Part shown: one piece after another, positions 35,001 to 46,600 of the stretch
Position numbering within the stretch: the first letter of the stretch is position 1
How the letters are laid out: every line of letters starts with the position of its first letter
Assembly: GCA_000328365.1 (NCBI GenBank)
Contig: KB308639.1
Location: 27,080 to 91,079, forward strand
Direction of reading: 5' to 3'
DNA length: 64,000 nt
From: Capitella teleta
Taxonomy: Eukaryota; Annelida; Polychaeta; Capitellidae
Translations under genes and position numbers: made by a program
Notes under the pieces: generated by a model
The model's database searches: none
What the model saw: only the letters and a program-made list of their open reading frames with translations
Told to the model about the DNA's origin: nothing

Positions 35001-35606
35001 GCACTCTTTATGATTATCAAGATCGCATTGCGAAACGACAGCAAAATATCAAACTAAACCCGATCTCAACTCATAACTCGCTTCCAGATTGAACTGAGAT
35101 ACAGCTCTGTAGTTGAGTAGGTACTGCAGGCATACATGCATGCTTGCACCTGAGAATCAGTGCTTATCGCAGACCCCAACAGTCTCCTCCACCTGACGTC
35201 GAAGCACTTCTCAGAGTCACGCGCACACACCTCAATGGTTATTCACTGAATACTCGCTAATTAGTTGCAGTTGGGGTACAGGGAATTCGAATAACGGCCA
35301 AACTAACTGAGCTATACTTTCGGATTTGATCCGTTAGTTTCTTATAATGTGTATCTCCTCGAAATTTTCCCTATCTTGTTGCGTATATACGGTGAATGCA
35401 TACGTCACGTATACGGCGTCATGGAGTGGCTTGACAAAAACACACCCTGTCTTTACCTTAAAATTGAATGACACACTAATGACTGATCTGAACACATCAA
35501 TTCAAAATAAATGAAATATAGCTAGAGAATTAAATAATTTGTTTCCATTCAAAAGCAACACACAACTAATCTGCATCATAGAATCACACGCAAGAACGAA
35601 CAAACA

Positions 35607-36197
35607 CTATATTTCGATGTCAAACACGAGGTCACCTTCCCCACTTGAAATAGTTCTGTAATTATTCTGAGTGGTTGTACCTCTGAAGGGCAAAGTCTCT
35701 GATAGAGCCGTGAATGATGTCGGTCGAGATTCAGGTCCAGGAGGCGCCTGCTGTGGTTTGAGTACCTCCCTCACTTCGGTCGGTTCACGAAACGCTTCCT
35801 CTGCTGCGTCGACGTGAATAATGGGTTGTTCGTCAAATATGCGGTCTCTCCGCAGTCGATTTTGTGCCCTCAATCTTGCTGCAGCCTTTCTAGTCCTGTA
35901 TTCGTAGCACAGGCAGACGCTTGACGTCATTCCAAATGCCGGCAACATAACACACGCAACGTAGAAACCAATGCGCGACATTGGAGCAGTGTTTTCCAGA
36001 TGTTTTTTGACGTCTTCGTTGGAAATTAGGCTGAAGGATATGATGAGTGCAGCTGCACTGAGGATGGATGCTACGACACTGACTGTGAACCAACGAGGGG
36101 ATTCGCACATGCGCCTCCTGATGCAGCCTTCGATGTCCAAACTGGCGTCGGGATCTTCAGCGTCTGAGCCATAGTGATCAACATAATGATTAGCCAT
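35607..36197 (-). CDS. two-pass membrane protein of unknown family
   Basis: A single open exon of 196 aa begins MANHYVDHYGSDAEDPDASL. An acidic N-terminus is followed by two hydrophobic segments, WFTVSVVASILSAAALIISF (about 36-58) and IGFYVACVMLPAFGMTSSV (about 76-97), then a basic stretch RTRKAAARLRAQNRLRRDR and a Pro/Glu-rich tail ending DLVFDIEI. The topology suggests both ends in the cytoplasm. I do not recognise the family. Codon composition and frame length support coding. No intron or canonical poly(A) signal was found nearby, so it could be one exon of a longer gene. It lies between the trypsin and sulfotransferase genes on the same strand. Confidence 0.65.
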   Translation of the reverse strand: MANHYVDHYGSDAEDPDASLDIEGCIRRRMCESPRWFTVSVVASILSAAALIISFSLISNEDVKKHLENTAPMSRIGFYVACVMLPAFGMTSSVCLCYEYRTRKAAARLRAQNRLRRDRIFDEQPIIHVDAAEEAFREPTEVREVLKPQQAPPGPESRPTSFTALSETLPFRGTTTQNNYRTISSGEGDLVFDIEI

Positions 36198-36299
36198 CGG
36201 GTGCTTGGTCTATATTTGATTGATCATTCTTATGGGGTTCTGATTACAGAGTTGATTTACTCATTGGCTATAGGGTACGCTCTAAATTATTGAGTACAT

Positions 36300-37199
36300 A
36301 CAGAGATGAGCCCACCTTTTCTTCTTTTCGGTATGTTTCAAAGAGATGTTAACTCATCATGAATCGTGTCGATATCTTACGTGGTCAATTTTGATGCTAT
36401 TTGTGGTTATTTTTTTGGTCATTTTTTTTAACACTTCTGTATTTGAAATTTCAAAATCTCGTCAAACGCGCGGTGCCAGTAATGGGCCGTTACACTGAAC
36501 ATCGATACATTGGAGAGCCACTCCATGCAGGATAACAGCTATACTTTTATATTTTATTCATTACAATTCCTGAAAAAAACCCAAAAAAACCCCAAAAAAC
36601 CCAACAAAACAGCAGCGAATACTAAAAGGCAATGACTATAAAAAACTATCCGCATCAAAAGAAGAACTCATTAAAACAGTAAAAAATGTATGCAACAATA
36701 AATGGATCAAGTGAAATGACAAAAGCCAGAGCATCTATAAAATGAAATCATCAGGCAAGAATTAAAAACATCGAACTGAAGATCCAATTTATACCCCGCC
36801 CCACCAAAAAAAAAAAAACAAAAAAAACAAAAACTAAAACAACCAATTAGCTGTTGTTTAATAACAGATACAGTGGGCGAACCTCTTAATAGTGAAAGGT
36901 AAAATATTTCACAGGTGACAAATACGATTAAAACAAGAAGTTTTGAATGTTTTTAAATTGTGTTCAAATAGAAGCAAACCATTATTCGAGGATTTAAGAG
37001 CACGTGTATTTTCTAAAATCCTGACTTCATCACTATAATTATCAACATTAATAATTATGACCTTTAATTAGAATACTGAAATACATAAGATCAACAACTC
37101 CTCTTCGATAAGATATAGGTAGAATATGAAGTCCTTTCAAGCGACTAGAATATGACATTTCATTAAAATTATAACAAGTACATATATATATATATTTGG
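36300..37199. other. low-complexity intergenic DNA
   Basis: A-rich low-complexity runs at 36570-36610 and 36800-36845. The C-terminal exon(s) expected for the sulfotransferase were not found here. Confidence 0.5.
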
Positions 37200-37249
37200 N
37201 NNNNNNNNNNNNNNNNNNNNNNNNNNNNNNNNNNNNNNNNNNNNNNNNN
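37200..37249. other. assembly gap (50 N)
   Basis: The gap interrupts the exon coding the C-terminal part of the CHST15-like protein. The round length suggests a placeholder of unknown true size. Confidence 0.95.
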
Positions 37250-39481
37250 TGCGGCTGACCTATTTCTAGGAATTCCACAATTCCCTTTGGCACTCGCAAG
37301 CGGTTTTCTGGGTACTCTTCCATTCGAGTGATGAAGAATTGGTCCCTGGGAATTGCATTCATCCAGTCACAGAGGAACGGGTGGTACAGCCCAACCTTTA
37401 ACCTCAGCTGCAAAACACAGGTACTGCCACCTGAATACTTTCAATTCTTATTGATGCAATCTAACGTCTTATGACAGAAAATGAAACAAAAAGCTTTTAA
37501 AGCTAAAGCTAAGCGTAGTTCAATTAGAATGTCAGAGTACTCACTGGTTGAGATGCTAGATCGACTTCATCGTCATATATGCATGACCTCAACGTCATCC
37601 GACTAAGACACATCTGGAAAGCCTTGTATCCTCTCTCGAAGAGCAGAAGAAAATTTTCTTGGGACAGTTCAGCATTTTTTCCGAAGAACATGTACTCTAA
37701 ATACAGCCTATGACAGAATGGTGCATATAATATCGTTGACTAGTTAAAGTGGCCATGGTCGTTGCTCGATTGATAAATTGAAATTGTTTGTTGCTAGCTT
37801 TGTTGTGTAATTGATTGATGTATACGTAGTGTGCAGTTGTTGGTCGGTTGAATGAATGCTCACCTGTCAACTGGGTCTCTGAATATGAGGATAATTTTTG
37901 CTTTGAGAGTGATCTGGTGAATGATATTAGCGAGGATGTATTTCGGCTCAGCGAGACCACGATTAGCGGTCATTTTGAACCTACCATCAAACTCGTAAAA
38001 GTGGCTGGGCGTATCATCTCCTACAGAAAAGCAAACAAAATAAAAAATACAATAAATAACAACATATATAAACAAAGAATCATTGAATTATGTAGCTTCA
38101 TTAGTTTACCTGTTATTTTGTAATGATATCTATTCGACGTATTGGCTTCAATTTTTGTGGAAAACAGGATTTTTTGAGCTGTCGGATCGAACACATTAAG
38201 GTAGTGCCTGAACGGGCGTGGGACCATAAGAGAGGTTCCTGACGCGTTATTAACACTGGTTAACATCGGTGGGTAACCTACAAGAAAAAATAAAAGAAAG
38301 AGCAGCGATGACCAGATGACAGCTGAACATGGCCGGATGTCCTAGTGTCCAAAGACCATTAGACCCACTTTGCACAAGCAGAATTTACCGGTAATACAAC
38401 CTGAAACATAACTGCCAGCAAACTTTTTTTTTTTTGGAAACAACCCTTGTATTCAATTATGATTCCCCGTCAAGGTATGGTGTCACTTACTATCATATCT
38501 CATCCTATTCCAGTAAGCGATTTCTTTGGCAAATCCCAATGCAACATCCAGGTGCTGCTGAATGCCGAAATGTAAGTCATATGTTTCACATTTGGACACT
38601 CCAGCAATGTAGTAATACGGTATAGGCATCGCAATCGCCGATCAGAGTGCTTTGCCTTTTGGCCAAACGTCAGTAAACATCGGATTTTTCTTTTATGAGA
38701 AGGTTTAGAATTTTTCCGTCCGTAGGCCAATGCAATTACATTGTCTTTGTATGAATATATTTCCGGGTAAACTTCCCACCAGCAGGGATTCTTGAAGTCT
38801 TGCAGGAATTCAGGAGGAACCTGAAATTCATGCTATGTATTGAGCGGTGTTGAAAATGAAAAACTCAAGCGATGCGTCGTCTTTATTTAACAACTAATAA
38901 CAAGCATCTGAATTTCGTCTTAACCCCAAAGCTACTCATTTAACCGTTGAGTTGAACAAGTGATGGTAATTAAGGCGTATATAACAGCATAATTATAGTT
39001 AGAATCTTTGTCGCCGAAGTGACAAGCGCCATCATAACGCACCTCTTAACGATAAGAGATAAGCAAATTTAGCTTTATGTAACCACTGAAGCTCTTTATT
39101 GCAGTCAAAACAGCCAACACCATCAAGTGGAGATTTCCTGTGAGCTGGGCTCTCCCAAAAGTGCAGCTGAAATGAATGGGCAAAGTCTGTGTACTACATA
39201 ATTCGCGTGTGCAAGACCCCGTCAGACCCATCATTCTTCATGCACACGTGCCTAGTTGCATTTCAAATAATTTCACTTACCAATTCCATATTTTCAATCT
39301 GTATATCAAGGTCTTCTTGCAATGAGAAATGGGATCCCATCTCCTACCTGGAGGCGTTTCAATGATCAGTGTGGTCACTGATGTGAGGTCCGGAAAATTG
39401 TCTAAATATCATTGGAGCACTGCAGATGAGAATGACCATAAAAGCAGCTCCTGCCACAGCACACTGTATCCACAGCTTCAT
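37250..39481 (-). CDS. CHST15-like carbohydrate sulfotransferase, partial
   Basis: Visible exons: 39481-39379, 39315-39281, 38820-38491, 38277-38110, 38020-37864, 37707-37545, 37407-37250 (runs into the gap). The start MKLWIQCAVAGAAFMVILIC is a type II Golgi membrane anchor. Homology to human CHST15 (GalNAc-4-sulfate 6-O-sulfotransferase) is clear at VPPEFLQDFKNPCWWEVY, at PYYYIAGVSKCETYDLH, at ILIFRDPVDRLYLEYMFF (3'-phosphosulfate site) and at VGLYHPFLCDWM. Two oddities stand out. In exon 3 the frame shifts by two bases after RLRCL: an extra TA in TGCCTATACCG separates it from PYYY, and the exon length is wrong by the same two bases. Also, the 5'-phosphosulfate loop is SKCETYD where CHST15 has PKCGTTD. 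The last ~50 residues lie in or past the gap. It may be a pseudogene, a sequence error, or a diverged enzyme. Exons 1-2 are the least certain. Confidence 0.75.
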
Positions 39482-40026
39482 GGCGAAAACGTGTGAACAG
39501 AAGTGAGGAATGACGTGCCTTTAATATGTAGAATAGACAGATTGGGGTTGTTACGCTTCATATGCAGACCGAAGACTTCACACAAGATTTCATCACGACT
39601 ACATTAAGGCAATGTCAGGACATAAGACTACATATTCACAACATGTAAATAAATAAATCGGTTGATCAGTTAGGGAGGGATGTCCGCATGATNNANAAAA
39701 AAAAAAAAAAAAAATTTCAAGAGCAACTATAGTGCTGTATAATATTGACTGTATACAGTGCGCCGCGACTTGATTGAGGCATTGTTGATATATCGGAGAA
39801 TCAAGTTCTTTTTTCACTTTAAATTATTCAAGATACCTACAGGCCTTAAGTTTAAAAGTTCTGCTTAGGACTCTCAGAGTTGAGAATTGGGTGTTTTAGA
39901 TCCACAAAACGTTTATCCTAATATTAATTTAATATGAACTACTTACAGCAATACAAAAGTCAAGTACAGGCATGATCAATGGCTACTTTTGTTGTTCTGA
40001 GTCAAATAACGGGTCGATGCCTAATT

Positions 40027-40172
<146 letters not shown>

Positions 40173-40646
40173 CAATTTGCGAATTTCTTTTAACACAGCT
40201 TATACTGTTATTTTGCCTCAAACATGCAAAGAATAATCGGAGTGAATAATTCTCAGGTGTTAATTAAATTTCTAGACTTTAAAAAAAAAAAAAGGATGCA
40301 GCTAAACCGCAAATACCGTATACCTTAAGGTGTTTTCATAGATGTTGTCGGCCGATAATTGTGGATGACAAGGCCACATGCCTAATATAGTCATTGATTT
40401 ATTAAGAGGTAACTATAGATTACATGTAGGGGTCATTTTGTTGAGTGTCGAGGCTTGGGAATCGGATGGCGGATGTGGATATCTGTATACTTCTAATTTG
40501 AGGTTCTTGAGCATATTGATCGAATCATATCGTGGATATGAGGAGGCAGGTTCTTTTAAGAGGCGCACTGGGGGCGTGGATTAATCAATAAGAGATCGAA
40601 CATCATAATTATATTCAAAGTTGTTTATGTCGAGCAAGCGGCAGTC

Positions 40647-43600
40647 ATGCATCTTCTGTGGCTGTGCCTGGGATCTGTACTAGGTGAGGTATATCAGAGA
40701 ATGTTACATACTAGACGAATTACTTATAGGCTTCCTGACGAGTTTTGCTGAAGGACGCACCATCAATGGAATCATAGAAAGTAGGTCACTCTATTTGTCG
40801 GTGGTTGTCATGGCAATGTTTCTGATCTTTAATAGGTGACTTTACTAATATCTACACAGATAACGTTCACAATTACACAAAACAAGGGTTATCCGTCTTT
40901 GGCAAGCAGTCGATGGTGTTCAGATTAAAAGCGTGTAGTGATGGACATATCGCACTCATCGCGGCATGGGTATGGTGCAAAGAAAAATTATAAATTCAAA
41001 TTCGTGTTATCTTTGTTCTGATTGGTGTCCAGGGTCAGCATTTTAATGTGACCGATATTGTAATTGGCTGCTGCTCCAACACGGCATCGATGATTCGCTC
41101 TGGAGAAACCCAGATCCACTACGCGGATGCCCTTACTCCAGAGATCTTGCACTGTGGAGAATTTCGAACATTCTGGATCCATTGGGGGTGAGGTTCACTA
41201 AAATATTACATAGCCATATTTTAAAGCAAAATTCTCATTCTTTAAATTTATTATAATGTGCTCGCTTGTACAGCGGAGGGTTCATACTTGTTGGCCAAGG
41301 TCCGGTGGTTGGTGAACAGGAGCTGATGCGAGCAAGAAGAGTGGGGACCCTGGATTTCCCAGTCGTGTTCGCTTCGTTTTCCACCGGGTGGGGACACACA
41401 GGAGTCTGGCAAATACCCCAGAATCAAGGTGAGTGTGGCGCAATATGCTGAATGTCACAAAGTACACAAAGTGTTTTAGGATATTTCCTTTATCTCTACA
41501 CTCCGGACGATTTCAAATACAATTACGCATGGCGGGCCATACAAGAATCGTTGAGCTACTTCGTCTTCCACGTCAGAGCTTGTCACGACGTCCACGTCAA
41601 CCTGTCACCTACGGAAGGAGTCGTCAAATATGAGATCTTCATCGGTGGCATGGAGAACACGAAATCAGTTATCCGCTCTGGAGGGGAAGACCGAGCAGAA
41701 CACCATGAAGAAGGACTGTTGCATTGTGACGAGTACAGGTGCGGCGATATGGGGAATACACGCTAATAACCATCATATCAATTAATGTTATTTTCAGACA
41801 TTTCTGGGTCGCCTGGTTTGGAGGTCATATCCGAGTCGGCTCAGGTTCCACTCTATTCAGGCACCAGATGTTAGAGTGGAGAGATGAAGCTTTCGTGCCA
41901 GTCAGTTGGGTTGCAGTGACCACTGGGTATGGTAGCGATGGTCATTGGTCATTCTATGAGTACTGGGGTAAGATCAGACCGTGCAAATGACCACATTTAG
42001 TTACCTTTATTCCACAGAGAACGAGTACTACTACCACACCTCTGGAAATGCGACCAGATCTGATACAAACTGCGAATGAGATCAGCGTCCCAAAGAAACC
42101 TAGAGACATACCCGGTCATGTCGATTTCAACATGTGGGCAGTCACATCTGACCATTACGTGTACCTGCGTGTGAGATCTTGTGGTGACGCTAGGATCATC
42201 ATTTCTCAGACACCGGTTGGTTATCCGAGAGTCTTCGCATGTTCTTCGCATGTTGATTGTTCGAACAAAGGGTGTTGACGACGATTTGAGCGATCAGATC
42301 TACATAGGAGCAGATGGCAACACAAAGACCGGAGTGTTCACCCCGTATTCCCCTCAACCAATCATCGAAGTCTCAACTCCGAACATTCTGCATTGCAATC
42401 GTTTTGTCGGCTTTTACTTATTCTGGGAACACAGAGACGGGAAGACGAAGTACGTTATGATTTTGTGCTTTGTGATTTTCAGTACATGTTGATTCCAGTA
42501 TCCATTTCGGACAGGCAGATGATGTCCATTACACGCACATCTTCAACTGGACTGTGTCCAGCGACCTCTCGTTTGTCAATGGCGTTGGATTCGGCGGAGA
42601 GCATGCTGAATTTGGTATTTGGAGGAACACGGGTATGATGTCTTCTAGTTCCACAAGATGTAAGCGAGGGCCATGCTTATTCCTCGGTTCCAATACGGAT
42701 CATTGACGCCATTGAAGAGAACAAACATCGGCCGCTGCTCTGACTCTAGACGACTAAGCCAGGATTCTATAATTCTAATATACATGTATTTGCAAGCCAT
42801 AGTGATTGCGGCTATAGTCAGAGCACTGTCCATGCACTTTTTGTTTTCGTCATTGGAGCTAATAAGACCGAATGGATTTAATCTATGCAACGCAGCTCAA
42901 TGTCGCCGATGACATAATTATGTTCTGTGACTGATAAAGCTTGACCCAACAGGAACTGAAATGACCATCGGAACGCCCATTGCACAGCGCTTCCCTGTAC
43001 TCATCCGTTCCTCTCAGGCCTTTTCGTTCTTCTTCCGAGTGAGGTCGTGTCGTCACGTGATCATTCTATTGACGGCTGTTGAACTTCACGGTATCGGCGA
43101 TTTCTATCGTGTTGAGATCGCCAGGCATGGAAATCAGCTTGTCATCAGAGACCTGGTAATACACTTGTCTAAATGTTATCAATTGCTACGGTGATTTTAT
43201 AACAGTTGGGATCTGATTTAGCGGCTACGATCATAGATGAGTTATTGAGTTGTGAAACATATCGCTCATTCTGGATTGGATGGTTAGACGGCGTTATTCG
43301 CATTGGTCGAGGTCACAAGTATGGCTGGGGAGAGCTTCTGCGGTATGACACGCCTATACCACATGTCATCGACACTCTCAGCATACACTCGGCGGAAACT
43401 GCTGCTACCTGGCAGTTTGAAAATGATGCCGGTGATTCAAGTTCATATCAATATGTGTATTGCAATTAATCCATAATTTATGCAGTGGATACTCTTCATT
43501 TACACATTATCGACCCTTCTGATTACAAATGGCTGCATCTGCGATATGAGCACGAGTACTGGTTCTATTTCGAAGTACTTGGCTCTGAGGCGAAGTTGAT

Positions 43601-46600
43601 TCTGAACAAGAAATACAGAGATACGTCATCAGCCTACTCTTTTATCATCGGAGCTGAGCTCAACACGCGCTGTGAATTTTACAAAGGAACTTCACTTAAG
43701 CAATCGATAGCTACTCCGAATGTTCTGGACCAGACTGAGCTAAGTCCGTTCTGGGTGAGTTTTTACAAAGGAAATTTTGCTCTCGGACGAGGGAAACATC
43801 GAGGTGGAGGGCAGATCCTGGAGTACCAGGATGCTGGAGATCCGGAGATCAGCGCTGTTGGTTTATCCGCCGTGCAGAGTGCGTTCCGATCAGAGTGGAA
43901 GATGTACGAACAGTTTTGTGAGTGTCATTTTTTATTTATTTTTTTTAGTCAGGTTGCATTGCAAGCTGGCAATCCGGAAGCATAGACACGTGGGTGCGTT
44001 TTGATTGACACAATGGTCACGTTAGTGTAGCCTCTTGTTCATACATGTACTCTGTAGGCTTCCATAACGGCTTTCAATCTCATGGAATTGGTTGCCGGTT
44101 GTAACTATATGGCGTGTTTATATAATGCGCTTCGATCGTGAATTTTGTGAACTGGTGAGGTCAATCCAGGGGCAGGTCGATTGAGGTTAGCAATCAAGCA
44201 TATTTAAACATCAAATGTAAAAGCAAATTTCCGCGATGGAAACAAACACACCCAACAAGGGCGGTCGGGCAGTAACAAAGGACAAGGCAAACGTCATCTT
44301 GGTTACATGTAGAACTTTACACTCCGCCAAAAACAATTAAAGAGGACCTCTGGTTGTTTTGAACCATTAACGAATGATAGAGGATTCACCCCAAAAGAAA
44401 AATACGTCTTTTGACTGACATATTTTTAGACAATACGCTTGCTGTGGGCTAATTTCTAGACACGTCGAATTTGAGAGGTTTAAAATTTCGCTTTCTTCTC
44501 GCGTTCAATTTCATACCGTCGTGATGGCATAAAAGTATTTCTCCTATTGTTAACAATGGGAGCCGTCGAGTGAGCAGATCTTTCAGCAATTTTCATAAAA
44601 GAAATCTCGCACTCATCTCGTTTCAAGCTATTCTGCTTGAGCAGGAAATACGTATTTTAATTTGTCTTAAATATCATTCACAGTTGGCCAAATTTTTCGA
44701 ATTTTTTTCTCGTCACCCAATAAAGCTCACAGAACTGATCTAAAAAGGTTCCAAAATGAATAGAGGTCCTCTTTAAGATTTCAATCGATAAAATTGTACA
44801 ATACATTCCTTATGCCACTTGAAATACTAGATAACTCCAACTCTATCAGTCATTTGATTCAGACGTTTTCTTAAAAATGTTCTGTCATAGTATCATCCTC
44901 GATCTACAACTAACATATGAAACGAACTATTTCTCTCTGAATATGCGCTGCACCACCTACTATTTTTTTCATTTTTTTTCTCCGCACCAAAGCCGAATAA
45001 AATTTTAAATTGCACAATTTAAAATTTAATAAATTAACAAGTAAATGTTAATTAATAGCAACGGTCTACATCTCTCTTATACATACATAGTCTGTAAGAA
45101 TATTACATGTAGTAACACTACACTCGAGGCATCGACTTATATCTATAGCACTGTAGGCTTACCCATTATTTCAATTTATGCCGCCAAACGGCATTCTATT
45201 TGCAAAGTAAAACCACTTTTACGATTATGTCCAATTCTCGGAAACCACTCTTCAACTAGTATGCTATATTAGTACACTGAACAACAAAAGAAACGCAATG
45301 CAACAAAAATACCCATAACTTGATCCATCGCGGAAATTATACGTTGATTTTTTAAGAGTAGTTAAAACCGATCCAAAGGCGAATTGTGTCGGCTTCGAAA
45401 TTGACATACGTGTCAATTTCAGTCTTGCAACAGAAAAACCGTTTTATTTTTCCACCAAAATTGACCAAAACAATAGACGTGTCGATTTTATATAGTGAAT
45501 GAGTAATCTGTATCCATGCCTCGATCATGATTTTTGCGATATCACGTCTAACAGAGACATAGTGATGGGAGGCTATTCGGATGCTGCGTGCCATCAGGCT
45601 TCTCATCATTTTGGTCTCCACCCCTCAACGATGACCCGGTTTATTTTTCGGATTGCGTGAAACGGGTACTGTCCGAGACAGAGCTAGGGTGTTGCACAAA
45701 GAGCTGGGACAGGCGGAGCTAAAGTGGTCAATTGGCGCCAGGACAAAGCCCTTCGGATTCCGGATCTCCGGAACAAAACCTTCTATTTCACAGCATCTTC
45801 AACCGTCAAAATCGGGTTGTATTGTCGCGTGCTAAGTGCGGACATGGTTAGATGAAGGCTTCCTGATGTTGAGCTCACTGCTTCCAATCCTGACCCATCC
45901 ACTCTGCCAGAGACTTCTCAGATGGGCTCGCGGTCGGAAACATCGTAATAGCCCGCGTGTTCATTTCATTCCCCAACCGATTTCAGCCAAATTTAACCAA
46001 AATAAATGCTCTAAAATAATTGCCGAATAATCAGTCGCAAATGATCGAGGTATGGATAAAGATTACTCATTCACCAAATGAAATCGACACGTTTCTCTCT
46101 ATGCAAGACTAAAATTGTTCCGCAAAATTTCAATAAGATATTATTTCCGCGATTTATAAAGCTATGGGTATTTTTATTGTGTTGCGTTTCTTTTGCTGCT
46201 CCGTATGTTCTTCTGAATAATTCCACGGACCCTTGCCTTATTATACAGTCAGTCTTGTGAATGACAATCGTAGTTGAATTCCCTCGTATCGCCTGGGTAT
46301 GGAGCGGGTATAGGAAGGAGTGTGTCCCTCATGCATCGACTATTTTCAACTCATGACATTTTAAATTATCATATTTCCGATCATATTTATTGCTATATTT
46401 CTTATTACACTTATTACATCAAGCCAGTAATTGGCAATTCGTTATCCTGAACATAAACATGTATAAAATAATCTCAGCATACTCGCACATGCAGACGAAA
46501 TTAAAATTGGCAGAACAGGAAATATCTAGTCCCTGAGCGATGGTAAATCTGGAAGCATAGTCATACCCCACTCTACAACCCTGGGAAAATGAAAAATCTA

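Noticed and set aside
42018-42057. Earlier acceptor (CCACAG at 42012-42017) for FAMeT exon 8, giving a peptide with YYYHTSGNAT
   Set aside because: That frame stops quickly; the acceptor ending at 42057 restores phase and joins into the next domain.
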